The notes beneath the pieces were generated by a model, which was not told the DNA's origin, made no database searches, and was given only the letters and a program-made list of their open reading frames with translations. A stretch of DNA of 64,000 nt from Patiriisocius marinistellae (lineage in GTDB: Bacteria; Bacteroidota; Bacteroidia; Flavobacteriales; Flavobacteriaceae), in the NCBI RefSeq assembly GCF_009014635.1, contig NZ_BKCF01000001.1:558001-622000 (forward strand). The letters are read 5' to 3'. Positions within the stretch are counted from its first letter, which is position 1; each line of letters begins with the position of its first letter. Both the position numbers and the translations under genes were made by a program. This document shows, piece after piece, positions 1-9,117 of this stretch.

Positions 1-222
1 GCGTATTTAACTTTTGCTGATGTACAAAATAATAAACCAGCTATTGTTTTTGCTGAAAGTGTTGAAATTAAAACTGCGCCTAAAATGAATAGCGCCGCAG
101 CCTTTACACTTCATGAGGGAACTAAAGTGCAGGTTTTAGATAGTGATGGTGACTGGTTGCGTATCTCTCTTGCTGATGGTAAAGACGGGTGGATTCCTAA
201 AACAGATTTAAAGCTTTTATAA
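1..222 (+). CDS. C-terminal part of a BatE-like SH3-domain protein (5' truncated)
   Basis: The window opens inside a reading frame that runs from base 1 to a TAA at 220-222, giving 74 residues. They form a bacterial SH3-like fold: KPAIVFAESVEIKTAPK, then LHEGTKVQVLDSDGDWLRI and a GWIPKTDL ending. In Flavobacteriaceae this ending is typical of BatE (TPR plus SH3), the last gene of the aerotolerance bat operon, and a SulP gene often follows. The SH3 part is seen; the BatE identity is inferred because the TPR part lies outside the window. Confidence 0.6.
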   Translation, partial: AYLTFADVQNNKPAIVFAESVEIKTAPKMNSAAAFTLHEGTKVQVLDSDGDWLRISLADGKDGWIPKTDLKLL

Positions 223-311
223 TAGAATTACATGTATCTTTAATAGTTATTTAACACGTAAATGCGTTAGAAAAGCTATTTTTACAAGAAACCCATTACA
301 AAAGAAGTTAC

Positions 312-605
312 TTGAAGCACATTTCTCTTTTTTTTATATTCCTCTTTACTTTTTCCATTGTGGCACCAGCGGCGGCAAGGGTTTTTATTGATGATATAAA
401 TTCTGCTTTGTTTATGACTATTACTGAAGAAGAGTCAAATGACATACACAAAGTTGTCATTAAAGATACCTCAGAGAATTATACTACTTCATTACTTTAT
501 TCTTTTTTTGATGGGAAACAGAATCCCACACTGTTTTTTAATACTTCTTTTTGGAAAATTGTACATCCTGAAATTACACTTCCTCCTCCAGAGGTTGTAG
601 TCTAA
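312..605 (+). CDS. small secreted protein with C-terminal PPPEVVV, upstream of SulP
   Basis: This 97-residue protein starts at a TTG codon; no in-frame ATG precedes a good signal peptide, and the TTG gives one directly (KHISLFFIFLFTFSIVAPAAA). The mature part has an acidic stretch (ITEEESNDIH) and ends in ITLPPPEVVV. I do not recognise a family. The end closely resembles that of the 107-residue protein at 17163-17486 (FIPPPEVV), which also sits beside a SulP gene. The gene lies 77 bases before the SulP gene on the same strand, so a shared transcript is likely. A periplasmic or envelope accessory of the transporter is a guess from context only. Confidence 0.7.
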   Translation: MKHISLFFIFLFTFSIVAPAAARVFIDDINSALFMTITEEESNDIHKVVIKDTSENYTTSLLYSFFDGKQNPTLFFNTSFWKIVHPEITLPPPEVVV

Positions 606-682
606 CAACTTTTTTAATTTATTATCAAGGCTTACGGGAATAAAAATTTCCGAAGCCAAATCTAACTTTATATTATTTTACA

Positions 683-2533
683 ATGTTCAAGAATATTTTT
701 ACAAATTTTAGAGGAAACATTTTCGGCGGTATTACTGCAGGTATTGTCGCTTTACCCTTGGCACTTGCTTTTGGGGTTCAGTCTGGATTAGGACCTAGCG
801 CGGGTCTTTATGGAGCAATAATGATTGGGTTCTTTGCCTCATTATTTGGAGGTACTAACACTCAGATTTCTGGACCTACTGCACCTATGACTGCGGTATC
901 TATGGTGGTTATTGCAGGAATTATTGCTGCTAATAACGGGAGTGTTGAAGAAGCCTTACCGTATATTTTACTAGTATTCTTATTAGCAGGATTGTTTCAA
1001 ATTATATTAGGTATTTTAGGGTTAGGTAAATATATTAAATACATTCCTTATCCTGTAGTTTCAGGATTTATGACTGCTATTGGTGTAATTATATTAATTA
1101 CTCAGATTTTACCTATGCTAGGGTATTATACTGTAGATGACAAGGATTATATAAGTGAGTTCAAGCCACAAGCAGAAGAGGTTTTACTTGATAAAATTCT
1201 TCAAGAAGAAGCAGGAGAAGGTATTTTAGTCTTAGAGGATTTTGAAGAAACCGTAAGACGCGCAAAACGTATTAATGGTAATGATATTGATGCAGAAGCG
1301 TTGATACTTGCAAAAACAGCTGGCTCAGGAGTAATGGGGGCTGTAAAGTTAATACCAAGAGCTTTTCAAAATATTAATTTTCTAGAATTAGGGTTAGCGC
1401 TTGTCACTATTTTTATAATCTTTGGTTTTAAACGGATTACTACAAAAGTACCAAGTACCCTCGTAGCATTGTTAGTTGTAAGTGCGGCAGCTTACTTTTT
1501 AAAGTGGGATTATAAGCCTATTTCTGAAATCCCATCAGGATTTCCAGGTTTAAACCTAGACATGTTTGCTAATTTTAGCTTAGGGCAAATTTCTCCATAT
1601 ATTTTTACAGCATTGACCTTATCCTTTTTAGGAGCAATTGACTCGTTATTAACATCTGTTGTTGCAGATAATATGACTAAAACTAAGCACAACCCTAACC
1701 AAGAATTAATAGGGCAAGGAATAGGTAACTCTGTAGCATCACTTTTTGGTGGACTTCCAGGTGCAGGAGCTACAATTAGAACTGTTGTAAACATAAATAG
1801 TGGAGGAACTACAAAACTTTCGGGTATGATTGCTGCAGCTGTATTATTGATAATTACATTGGTTTTAGCACCTGTAGCATCACAAATTCCAGCAGCTGTA
1901 CTAGCGGGTATTTTAATTACAGTAGGTATTGGGGTTATGGATTATAAAGGTTTAAAAGCAATTCCAAAAATGCCAAGAAGTGAAGTTGTTGTAATGCTTG
2001 TGGTATTAGTACTTTCGGTATTTTGGAATTTAGTTTATGCTGTGGGTATTGGGCTAGTATTAGCGTCTTTAATTTTTATGAAAAAGATAGGTGATGTAAG
2101 CGCAAAGCGTTCAAAGATAGTCCCCTTGTCAAATGCAGATGAATTAGCATTGCCATGGAACGATGAAAACAACTTTCCACAAAAATTAAAAGAAGAGGTG
2201 TTTATTAAAAGGCTTGACGGTCCCCTTTTCTTCGGAAATACTAACGACTTTCAAGAGCTTGCTAAAGGCATCCCACACACTGCGACACACTTAATTATTA
2301 GAATGGGGAAAGTTCCATATATAGATCAATCTGGACTATATGCACTCGAAGAGCTAATGTTAAGGTTGTTTAAATCTAAGGTAAAAGTAATTCTAGTAAA
2401 CCTTCAAAAACAACCTAGAGTGATGATGGAAAATATTGATATTATTCCAGATTTAATTCCAGAAAAACGTCTATTTAAAAACTTTAAAGAAGCGATGGTT
2501 TACATTAATGCTAATGTTGAGGATGTTGTTTAA
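683..2533 (+). CDS. SulP family inorganic anion transporter with STAS domain
   Basis: A 616-residue inner-membrane transporter of the SulP (SLC26) family, which moves sulfate, bicarbonate or similar anions. The N-terminal core is clear (GGITAGIVALPLALAFGVQSGLGP is the family entry region), followed by about ten to twelve hydrophobic segments and a C-terminal cytoplasmic STAS domain from about residue 495 (KRLDGPLFFGNTNDF, YIDQSGLYALEEL). Between the segments near residues 140 and 230 lies a hydrophilic insert rich in Glu and Lys that is longer than usual. Substrate cannot be read from sequence; the second SulP of this window is paired with a carbonic anhydrase, so bicarbonate is one option. 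A strong terminator follows directly. Confidence 0.93.
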   Translation: MFKNIFTNFRGNIFGGITAGIVALPLALAFGVQSGLGPSAGLYGAIMIGFFASLFGGTNTQISGPTAPMTAVSMVVIAGIIAANNGSVEEALPYILLVFLLAGLFQIILGILGLGKYIKYIPYPVVSGFMTAIGVIILITQILPMLGYYTVDDKDYISEFKPQAEEVLLDKILQEEAGEGILVLEDFEETVRRAKRINGNDIDAEALILAKTAGSGVMGAVKLIPRAFQNINFLELGLALVTIFIIFGFKRITTKVPSTLVALLVVSAAAYFLKWDYKPISEIPSGFPGLNLDMFANFSLGQISPYIFTALTLSFLGAIDSLLTSVVADNMTKTKHNPNQELIGQGIGNSVASLFGGLPGAGATIRTVVNINSGGTTKLSGMIAAAVLLIITLVLAPVASQIPAAVLAGILITVGIGVMDYKGLKAIPKMPRSEVVVMLVVLVLSVFWNLVYAVGIGLVLASLIFMKKIGDVSAKRSKIVPLSNADELALPWNDENNFPQKLKEEVFIKRLDGPLFFGNTNDFQELAKGIPHTATHLIIRMGKVPYIDQSGLYALEELMLRLFKSKVKVILVNLQKQPRVMMENIDIIPDLIPEKRLFKNFKEAMVYINANVEDVV

Positions 2534-2556
2534 AAAATAAATTCTACAATATTAAT

Positions 2557-2584
2557 AAGGCCGAACTGTTATCAGTTCGGCCTT
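2557..2584 (+). terminator. intrinsic terminator after SulP
   Basis: A perfect 12-bp stem (AAGGCCGAACTG / CAGTTCGGCCTT) closes a TTAT loop and is followed by a T-rich run. It starts 24 bases after the SulP stop codon and ends that transcription unit. Confidence 0.93.
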
Positions 2585-2614
2585 TTATTTGATTTAATTT
2601 TTCAGTTATTCGGC

Positions 2615-2936
2615 TTATTTTATTTCTTTTTCAATTAATTTAAGAACAAAATCGATTCCTTTTAATAGTAGGTTCAAACCAATTAACTTTAGTTTGATAA
2701 TAATGCATAATAAATAGAATTATATACGTCTAAATTACTTTTATTAGTGGTGCTTTTTGGTAACCCCAAAAAATTTTTTGAAACACCAGCATTATCACTT
2801 TTTTTATACTACCATTATTTCTTGTAATGTTAATTAAATTATTCCATTCGTAATTAATTGAAGTATTATTGATTTCCATTTGTTCATCTAAATTAACCCA
2901 GTTAATTAGTTGCTCTCTTAATTTAAAAAAGTGCAA
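2615..2936 (-). pseudogene. possible degraded gene remnant (hypothetical)
   Basis: The 400 bases between SulP and the SMR gene hold no normal gene. On the minus strand a 68-codon frame (2730-2936, TTG start) touches the end of the SMR gene and reads like protein (LREQLINWVNLDEQ, then MLVFQKIFWGYQKAPL). Further down, another frame gives LKLIGLNLLLKGIDFVLKLI before a stop at 2615-2617. Two protein-like pieces in different frames suggest an eroded gene. No family was recognised, and chance reading frames in AT-rich DNA remain possible. Confidence 0.25.
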
Positions 2937-3263
2937 TTAATGCGATACTACTTTAAGCCCAATAACTGATGCAATTAATGTCATGATGAAAAATAGTCGC
3001 CAAAATGTCGCAGGTTCTCTAAAAACTAGAATTCCAATCAATACTGTTCCTATAGCACCAATACCTGTCCAAACGGCATAGGCAGTCCCTATGGGTAATT
3101 GCTGTGTGGCTTTGACAAGTAGAAACATACTTATACCTAAACAAATCAAGAATGCAACATACCAATATGTAGTTTCAACACCTGTTGATTCCTTAGCTTT
3201 TCCCAAACAGGCTGCAAAAGCTACTTCAAATAGTCCTGCAATAATTAATAATATCCAATTCAT
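2937..3263 (-). CDS. SMR family small multidrug/guanidinium exporter (Gdx/SugE-like)
   Basis: The 108 residues contain four hydrophobic helices, the normal size of the small multidrug resistance family. The essential membrane glutamate is at position 13 (LIIAGLFEVAFAA), and the signature GTAYAVWTGIGAIGTVL in helix 3 matches the SugE/Gdx branch, whose members export guanidinium and some quaternary ammonium compounds by proton antiport as dual-topology dimers. Position 16 is Phe, where Gdx proteins usually have Trp, so substrate is uncertain. The gene stands alone with no partner SMR subunit nearby, which fits a homodimer. Confidence 0.9.
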   Translation of the reverse strand: MNWILLIIAGLFEVAFAACLGKAKESTGVETTYWYVAFLICLGISMFLLVKATQQLPIGTAYAVWTGIGAIGTVLIGILVFREPATFWRLFFIMTLIASVIGLKVVSH

Positions 3264-3301
3264 TTATATGTGTTTTATATAATTAGACACCTGCATTTGT
3301 T

Positions 3302-3326
3302 ATAGTGTATTAAGCTCGTACACTAT
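3302..3326. repeat. inverted repeat upstream of SMR gene
   Basis: ATAGTGTA and TACACTAT form perfect 8-bp arms around a 9-base loop, 39 bases upstream of the SMR start and downstream of the lipoprotein gene at 3361. It could be an operator or a weak stem-loop; there is no T-run on the side needed for a strong terminator. Confidence 0.4.
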
Positions 3327-3360
3327 TATTTTAATATCTCGATAAGATTAAAAGGGTATT

Positions 3361-4344
3361 TTACCTTCTATATTTAATTTGCACGTATTTTTCTACATCA
3401 CTTTTAATATAAAAAGAGTTATAATTCTGAACGTTTAAAATATTTGAAACAGTTTTTTTCTTGTCTTTTGTTTTATCGTAATATGCTTTGCAAATTATAT
3501 ATCCTGTCCAATACCCTGCATTTTTAGGTCTATTGTTATTCCCTTTGCTCCAAGAACTCCAAGTATTCCAAATGCTTTTATTTTTATCGTTTTTAAAATC
3601 ATTCCATATTTCAATTTCTTTACCTTTAAATTTAGAATAATTTCCATCAGTTTCACCACTTATTATTTCAGCTATGAATTCTGCTGAACCTTCTCTCATG
3701 CTTTTTGCAAGTAAAGTATTGCTCTCATCTTCCATATTTGATTGATTAAAATGGACTAATTCGTGACATACTGTAATAGGAATATGCTTTCTCAACATAC
3801 TAACTCTTAAAATATTCTTATTCCATTTTTCTGTATTTGTATCTTTAGTTCGACAGAGAATTTCTGTCCCGATTAACAAACCTCGTTTTGAAATTGTTCC
3901 ATTTGAATTGAATTTTCCAATAACAAAATAAACATCGGGGAAAACTGCATTTGGATATATATTTTTAAAAGATTTAAAATTTAAATAAATCCTCTCTTTT
4001 AAGTCATCAATATTTGTAATGTTATTTCTAATAGTTTTGTAAAACTCTTTGTGTTTAATTACAAATTTTGTGAACTTATCTAGGTCTTTAATTTTAGTTT
4101 TATAAAAATCCTTAAGGCCTTTCGTTCCTTTCGAGAAATATTCTTTTTTAAAAATATTTTTAGCATTAATAGTGTCATTTATAGCTAAATCAAAAGCTTT
4201 GTAGAAGTTTTTTATATCAGAAGTGTAGATTTTTGATGAATTAGGCTCACTGTAAACTTTCAAATTTTGATCTAATACTGAACACGATTCAAACACAAAA
4301 ATTATAGCAATAAAGGCGACTATTTTATTAAGTACTATTTTCAA
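3361..4344 (-). CDS. putative zinc metalloprotease-like lipoprotein
   Basis: A 327-residue lipoprotein: the signal region ends in IIFVFESC with Cys21 as lipidation site. A zincin signature HELVH lies at 194-198 and is followed about 20 residues later by REGSAEFIAE, a plausible third ligand (Glu218 or Glu222), the arrangement seen in GldB-like and DUF2268-type proteins of Bacteroidota. The N-terminal half is a Lys-rich helical region (residues 45-130). The protein probably sits in the periplasm or outer membrane. Protease activity is inferred only from the motif. It is a single gene without operon partners. Confidence 0.75.
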   Translation of the reverse strand: MKIVLNKIVAFIAIIFVFESCSVLDQNLKVYSEPNSSKIYTSDIKNFYKAFDLAINDTINAKNIFKKEYFSKGTKGLKDFYKTKIKDLDKFTKFVIKHKEFYKTIRNNITNIDDLKERIYLNFKSFKNIYPNAVFPDVYFVIGKFNSNGTISKRGLLIGTEILCRTKDTNTEKWNKNILRVSMLRKHIPITVCHELVHFNQSNMEDESNTLLAKSMREGSAEFIAEIISGETDGNYSKFKGKEIEIWNDFKNDKNKSIWNTWSSWSKGNNNRPKNAGYWTGYIICKAYYDKTKDKKKTVSNILNVQNYNSFYIKSDVEKYVQIKYRR

Positions 4345-4508
4345 TTATAGTTTGGTTTTGTATGTTTTACAAATAATAATAAGTCTTTTATTATTATTCT
4401 GTATACGTTAATGTTATATACTCTCTTAAATATAAGCAATCAATTTTAATCAAACTAAAATTTCCGAAGCCTTTATAAAACCAATTACCATTTGGGCAAC
4501 AGGGTTAA

Positions 4509-5390
4509 TTATGCCTTACTTTTTTTAATTAACTTACTACATGCAACAACTTTAGTAATAGTCTTATTGTGTTCATTTTTTCGCCAATGCATGTACAAAT
4601 CTATGGTTTGTTTTAGATCGATAAAGCGCACATTATCAAACTTGGAATGTTTAAATGAATGAGGTAGAATGGAAATTCCAAGGCCTTTAGATACGAGATT
4701 TAAAATCATACCACCAAAATCTGATTCGATACTAATTCTAGGTTCAAAACCCAATTGATTAAATAGTTTTCTCAACAAAGACGAAAAGAACGTGGTTTGA
4801 TGTAATCCTGATATAATAAAGTTTTCGTGTTTAAGTTTTTCAATATTACTAATTGATTTTTTGTCTAACCAATGATTATTGGGAACCGCAATGCAAATAG
4901 GTTCGGTTGAGAGTTTTAGTGATTGAATATTGGCATGCTGAATGCTATCGCGACTAAAGGCTATATCTGTATTGTAATCAAGTAGTAGTTTTTGGTGGTT
5001 TTCGTCTGTAAGTTCGGCTAATTCTAATTTAAGATCTGGCAGATTGTTTTTTATAATTTCTAAAAAGCTAGGGAGCACACTAAATGTGATAGAACCAGGA
5101 TATGATATAGAAACATGTCCTGCATCACCTTGATCTATTTTTTTTGCTTGTCTATAAATTTGATCTAGTTCGTTTATAGTTTTAGTCCAATGTTTTTGTA
5201 AAAATTTTCCAGCATTCGTTAGCTTTACGTTTCTTTTATTTCTTTCGAAAAGAGAAAAACCTAATTCATCCTCCAATGCTTGTATTTGTCTGGTTAATGA
5301 CGATTGTGAGATGAAAACCTTTTCGGCTGTGTTCCAAAAATGAAGTTCTTCTGCTAATACCAAAAAATATTTTATTTGCTGGGTAGTCAT
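4509..5390 (-). CDS. LysR family transcriptional regulator
   Basis: The 293 residues have the standard LysR layout: an N-terminal winged helix-turn-helix (TTQQIKYFLVLAEELHFWNTAEKVFISQSSLTRQIQALEDELG, residues 2-45 region) and a periplasmic-binding-protein-like effector domain from about residue 90. It is transcribed away from the LysE-type exporter gene at 5498, with 107 bases between the starts. By the common rule for LysR pairs, it likely controls that exporter and itself from sites in this spacer. Confidence 0.93.
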   Translation of the reverse strand: MTTQQIKYFLVLAEELHFWNTAEKVFISQSSLTRQIQALEDELGFSLFERNKRNVKLTNAGKFLQKHWTKTINELDQIYRQAKKIDQGDAGHVSISYPGSITFSVLPSFLEIIKNNLPDLKLELAELTDENHQKLLLDYNTDIAFSRDSIQHANIQSLKLSTEPICIAVPNNHWLDKKSISNIEKLKHENFIISGLHQTTFFSSLLRKLFNQLGFEPRISIESDFGGMILNLVSKGLGISILPHSFKHSKFDNVRFIDLKQTIDLYMHWRKNEHNKTITKVVACSKLIKKSKA

Positions 5391-5497
5391 AATAAATGCA
5401 TTTTTTGCATTACTGAGTCAAAAATATGTATTTTTAAATATATGCCCTAATGGTTTCTTTGCCTAATATTTTGTTTCACTTTTAAATAAATTAAAAC

Positions 5498-6130
5498 ATG
5501 CTAGGCGTTGAAAACTTTATAACCTTTGCGATTACCGCTTTATTTTTTATAATGACTCCAGGAATGGATACCATATTTATATTAAATAAATCTATTGGTC
5601 AAGGACGCAAATCTGGAATTAATGCAGCAATAGGATTAAATGTGGGGGTTTTGACGCATACGTTTTTTTCTGCGTTAGGTTTAACGGTTATTATTGCAAA
5701 ATCTGCAATTGCCTTTACGTTGGTAAAATATATTGGTGCAGCTTTTATAGTCTATTTAGGTGTTATGAAGCTTGTTAATACTTCAGGATTATTAGAAGTA
5801 AATGATGAAAACAATCTAAAAAAAACGGCTAAAAACGATTTTTGGTCAGGATTTTTTACAAACTCATTAAATCCTAAAGTTGCATTATTCTTTTTAGCTT
5901 TATTTCCGAAATTTATTACACATTCAAAATTAGAAGATCCTATTCCTTTTATTTTACTAGGTATTACTTATGCTTTAATAGGTGTAATTTGGTATTTAAT
6001 TTTAACCTTATTTGCAAGTACGTTTTCTGAGAAAATAAAAAGTAACCCAAATGTTGGATTGTGGATTAATAGGTTTAGTGGATGTATATTTATTTTGCTA
6101 GGATTACAAATAGCATTTGGTAAAATGTAG
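5498..6130 (+). CDS. LysE/RhtB family amino-acid exporter
   Basis: A 210-residue inner-membrane protein with about six hydrophobic helices, the size of the LysE/RhtB family. Typical family features are the start (FITFAITALFFIMTPGMDTIFILNKSIGQGRKSGI), where TPGMD matches the conserved TPGP-type motif, and FTNSLNPKVALFFLALFPKF in the middle. Members export amino acids or small metabolites. The divergent LysR gene at 4509-5390 is its probable regulator. Its end lies 4 bases from the convergent AraC gene. Confidence 0.93.
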   Translation: MLGVENFITFAITALFFIMTPGMDTIFILNKSIGQGRKSGINAAIGLNVGVLTHTFFSALGLTVIIAKSAIAFTLVKYIGAAFIVYLGVMKLVNTSGLLEVNDENNLKKTAKNDFWSGFFTNSLNPKVALFFLALFPKFITHSKLEDPIPFILLGITYALIGVIWYLILTLFASTFSEKIKSNPNVGLWINRFSGCIFILLGLQIAFGKM

Positions 6131-6134
6131 TATT

Positions 6135-7049
6135 TTAATTTAAACTTTGCCTAAATGTATTAGGACTCATAGTAGTTTTCTTTTTAAATAATTTGCTAAA
6201 GTGCTGTGGATAGCCAAAACCTAAATCGTAAGCAATTTCGCTAGCGCTTTTTGTAGAGTTTAACAATCTAATTTTAGCTTTATCAATTATATATTTATGG
6301 ATGTGATCTTGCGTACTTTGACCAGTTTCTTTTTTTAATAAATCGCTTAAATATTTGGGAGACATATTAAGCGCTTCTCCACAGTATTTAACAGAAGGAA
6401 TGCCGAGATCTAATTGTCTGTTTTCTATGTAATAACTTTTTAGTAATTGCTCAAATTGGCTTGCTATATCTTGATTTAGGTTTGTTCTAGTATAAAACTG
6501 CCTATCATAGAAACGTACACAATAGTTTAATAACAATTCTAAATTAGAAATAATTAAAGTCTGACTATGTGCATCGATATTACTACTAAATTCTTTTTCT
6601 ATTTTTTCTGAAATTTCAGTGATTGTTTGTCGTTCTTGATCTGAAAGATGAAGAGCTTCGTTAGAGGCATATTCAAAAAAGGAAAATTTATCTATTTTTT
6701 TTCCTAATTCTGATTTTCTAATTAAGTCTTGATGAAATACAATGCTCCAACCAGTATCCTCTCTGTTTACATTTTGTCTTTCAAATTCCAATACTTGATT
6801 TGGAGCTGTAAAGACAATAGAACCTTCTTGGTAATCATAAGAGTTTCTACCGTAATTTGTAATTGTAAATTGGCAATTATCTTTTAAACCAATTTGGTAT
6901 AAGTTTAATGCATATTTAAAATTTTCAACTTCAATATCTTTTAAAGCATTAGACACACGAAGTATAGAAATTAAAGGATGTTTGGGCTTTTCTAAACCAA
7001 AATAATCATGGACTTCTGAAATGTTGTTTAACTTAACTATTTCTTTCAT
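6135..7049 (-). CDS. AraC family transcriptional regulator
   Basis: A 304-residue regulator. The last 100 residues form the double helix-turn-helix of the AraC/XylS family (SVKYCGEALNMSPKYLSDLL, then KSASEIAYDLGFGYPQHFSKLFKKKTTMSPNTFR); the first 170 residues are a cupin-like sensing region. It lies 16 bases downstream of the MBL-fold gene and on the same strand as it and the SDR gene, so it may share their transcript and regulate them. The ligand is unknown. Confidence 0.92.
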   Translation of the reverse strand: MKEIVKLNNISEVHDYFGLEKPKHPLISILRVSNALKDIEVENFKYALNLYQIGLKDNCQFTITNYGRNSYDYQEGSIVFTAPNQVLEFERQNVNREDTGWSIVFHQDLIRKSELGKKIDKFSFFEYASNEALHLSDQERQTITEISEKIEKEFSSNIDAHSQTLIISNLELLLNYCVRFYDRQFYTRTNLNQDIASQFEQLLKSYYIENRQLDLGIPSVKYCGEALNMSPKYLSDLLKKETGQSTQDHIHKYIIDKAKIRLLNSTKSASEIAYDLGFGYPQHFSKLFKKKTTMSPNTFRQSLN

Positions 7050-7065
7050 TGTACTAAAAATAAGA

Positions 7066-8199
7066 TTAAAGGTTTTTCCACCAATTTATGTAAGTGTTAG
7101 TTGAATCCTTGGCTACTATTTCTTGACCTATTGTTGGTGTAATTACGTCAATATTTAATTTTTTTGCTTTTTTGATAACGCGTTCAATGGGATCTGTCCA
7201 TTCATGTAAAGCTAATTTAAATCCTGCCCAATGTATGGGCATTATTTTTTTTGCTTGCACATCTATTCCTGCTTGTGCAGTTTCTTCTGGCATCATATGT
7301 ATATCAGACCATTGCTCGTTGTATTGTCCGCATTCCATTAAAGCTAAATCAAAAGGACCATATTTTTCGCCTATTTCTTTAAAATGAGCAGCATAACCAC
7401 TATCTCCACTAAAATAAATGTTTTCGGTTTTAGTTTGAATGACCCAAGAACTCCATAAAGTACTCTGTCCGTTATTTAATTTTCTGCCAGAAAAATGTTG
7501 AGCAGGAGTACAAACTAGGTTTAAATTATCCAATTTTACGTCTTGCCACCAATCTAATTCGGTTATTTTGCTCGACGGAATTTTCCAAGATTTTAAATGT
7601 GTGCCAACCCCAAGAGGTACGTAAAAATGATTAGTTTTATCTTTTAATTTTAAGATGGTTTTATAGTCTAAATGATCGTAATGATCATGCGAAAAAATAA
7701 CAGCATCAATTTTAGGAAGTTTTGCAATTTCTAAGGGCAACTCAGCATTAAAACGATTACCTCCAAGAATATCTAAAGGTGCTGCAACTTTGCCAAACAT
7801 AGGGTCCAGCAATATAGTTTTGCTATCAATTTGTAATAAAAAAGAAGAATGGCCAAACCATATCATTCGCGCTTCGCCATTATAATTTGCAATGTTTGTA
7901 GAATCTATTTTTGCCGAAATTAAGTTTGCTTTAGGTCTTCCATTAGGTACTTTTGTGGTGAAAAAAGTATATGCAAGTTTCATAGTTTCAGAAAAACTTA
8001 AATTTTTAGGAACAGGATTTGTGTTACTAAATTTTCCATTTTTAAACTGTTTAGAACTTTCGTAAACAATCATTTGTTCTTTTGAAATATCTCCACCAAA
8101 GCTAGGATAGAAATTGGTGAATGCAAGGTAGGTTATTACCAGAAAACCAATTAAAATAAGAGTTGTAATCATTATTCGTTTTAAAATATTTTTGATCAT
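7066..8199 (-). CDS. membrane-anchored MBL-fold metallo-hydrolase (UlaG/NAPE-PLD-like)
   Basis: The 377 residues begin with a membrane anchor (residues 8-28), then a metallo-beta-lactamase fold. Metal ligands are visible: HDHYDHLD at 171-178 (His171, His173, Asp175, His176), His235 in TPAQHFSGR, Asp266 in FSGDSGY, and His323 in PIHWAGF. This pattern is that of UlaG-like and NAPE-phospholipase-D-like hydrolases. The substrate is not known. The gene sits between an SDR gene upstream and an AraC gene downstream on the same strand. Confidence 0.9.
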   Translation of the reverse strand: MIKNILKRIMITTLILIGFLVITYLAFTNFYPSFGGDISKEQMIVYESSKQFKNGKFSNTNPVPKNLSFSETMKLAYTFFTTKVPNGRPKANLISAKIDSTNIANYNGEARMIWFGHSSFLLQIDSKTILLDPMFGKVAAPLDILGGNRFNAELPLEIAKLPKIDAVIFSHDHYDHLDYKTILKLKDKTNHFYVPLGVGTHLKSWKIPSSKITELDWWQDVKLDNLNLVCTPAQHFSGRKLNNGQSTLWSSWVIQTKTENIYFSGDSGYAAHFKEIGEKYGPFDLALMECGQYNEQWSDIHMMPEETAQAGIDVQAKKIMPIHWAGFKLALHEWTDPIERVIKKAKKLNIDVITPTIGQEIVAKDSTNTYINWWKNL

Positions 8200-8298
8200 T
8201 TTAAAAAACAGGTTATGTTATTATTTTTTCTGTTTTTCGTCAATTTATAAAGTAACATTTAGCTTACCCTAATAACTATAAAGTAAGCTAAATATTTA

Positions 8299-9117
8299 TT
8301 ATTGTAAGTTAAGCTGAGATTCCATCATACTTACAAACTCACCATCAGACATGTTTTTTCTAGCAGTTAATAGTTGTTCAGCATCAGCTCCAGCTCTATA
8401 TCTTAATGTGTTTGAATTATCTGTTGCAGCTGTAAAAATGACGTCTGCAATTTGTTCTGGAGAACTCATGCTATCAGGATCCATTAAGTCTTCAAAAGAT
8501 TTCATAGTGCCTTTAAAAAACTTATTGTATTCTTTAAGTTCTTTATCATGTTGTAAATCTAAAGAGCGTCCACCAAAATCTGTGTTTACAGTTCCAGGTT
8601 CTATTAATTTTACACCAATAGCTTTCATTTCATAATGAAGTGATTCTGAAAAACCTTCAACGGCAAATTTTGTTGCATGGTAAAGAGGCATTAATGGAAA
8701 TGTCATTTTTCCTCCTACTGAAGAAATATTAATAAACATTCCATTTTTATTTTTTCTAAAATGTGGTAACCTAGCTCTTGTAACATCAAAAAGCCCAAGT
8801 ACATTTACATCAAATTGTCTTGTTACACTTTCTCTTGTAGCAGATTCAAAAGTCCCCATTATCCCATAGCCAGCATTATTTAATACAACATCTATTTTTC
8901 CGAATTTAGAAACACCTTCCTCTATTGCTGCGTTAATAGTCTCTAAATTTTGCACATCTAATGTATTAACTAATACATTGTCCAGTTTATTTAATTCTGT
9001 TTCGTTTTCGGGTGTACGCATCGTTGCAATAACATTCCAGCCTTTAGCTTGAAATTTTTTAGCAGTTTCTTTTCCTATACCAGATGATGCTCCTGTAATT
9101 AATATTGTTTTGCTCAT
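8299..9117 (-). CDS. short-chain dehydrogenase/reductase (SDR)
   Basis: This 272-residue protein is a classical SDR oxidoreductase. The NAD(P)-binding TGASSGIG is at residues 8-15, NNAGYG at 80-85, the catalytic Ser at 132-133, and YHATK (Tyr146, Lys150) completes the active site. Arg near position 34 after the second beta strand hints at NADPH. The substrate cannot be told. It is the first gene of a minus-strand group with the MBL-fold and AraC genes (99 bases to the MBL gene). Confidence 0.93.
   Translation of the reverse strand: MSKTILITGASSGIGKETAKKFQAKGWNVIATMRTPENETELNKLDNVLVNTLDVQNLETINAAIEEGVSKFGKIDVVLNNAGYGIMGTFESATRESVTRQFDVNVLGLFDVTRARLPHFRKNKNGMFINISSVGGKMTFPLMPLYHATKFAVEGFSESLHYEMKAIGVKLIEPGTVNTDFGGRSLDLQHDKELKEYNKFFKGTMKSFEDLMDPDSMSSPEQIADVIFTAATDNSNTLRYRAGADAEQLLTARKNMSDGEFVSMMESQLNLQ

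Noticed and set aside
1510-1794. Minus-strand frame opposite the first SulP gene
   Set aside because: Shadow frame with no protein-like features.
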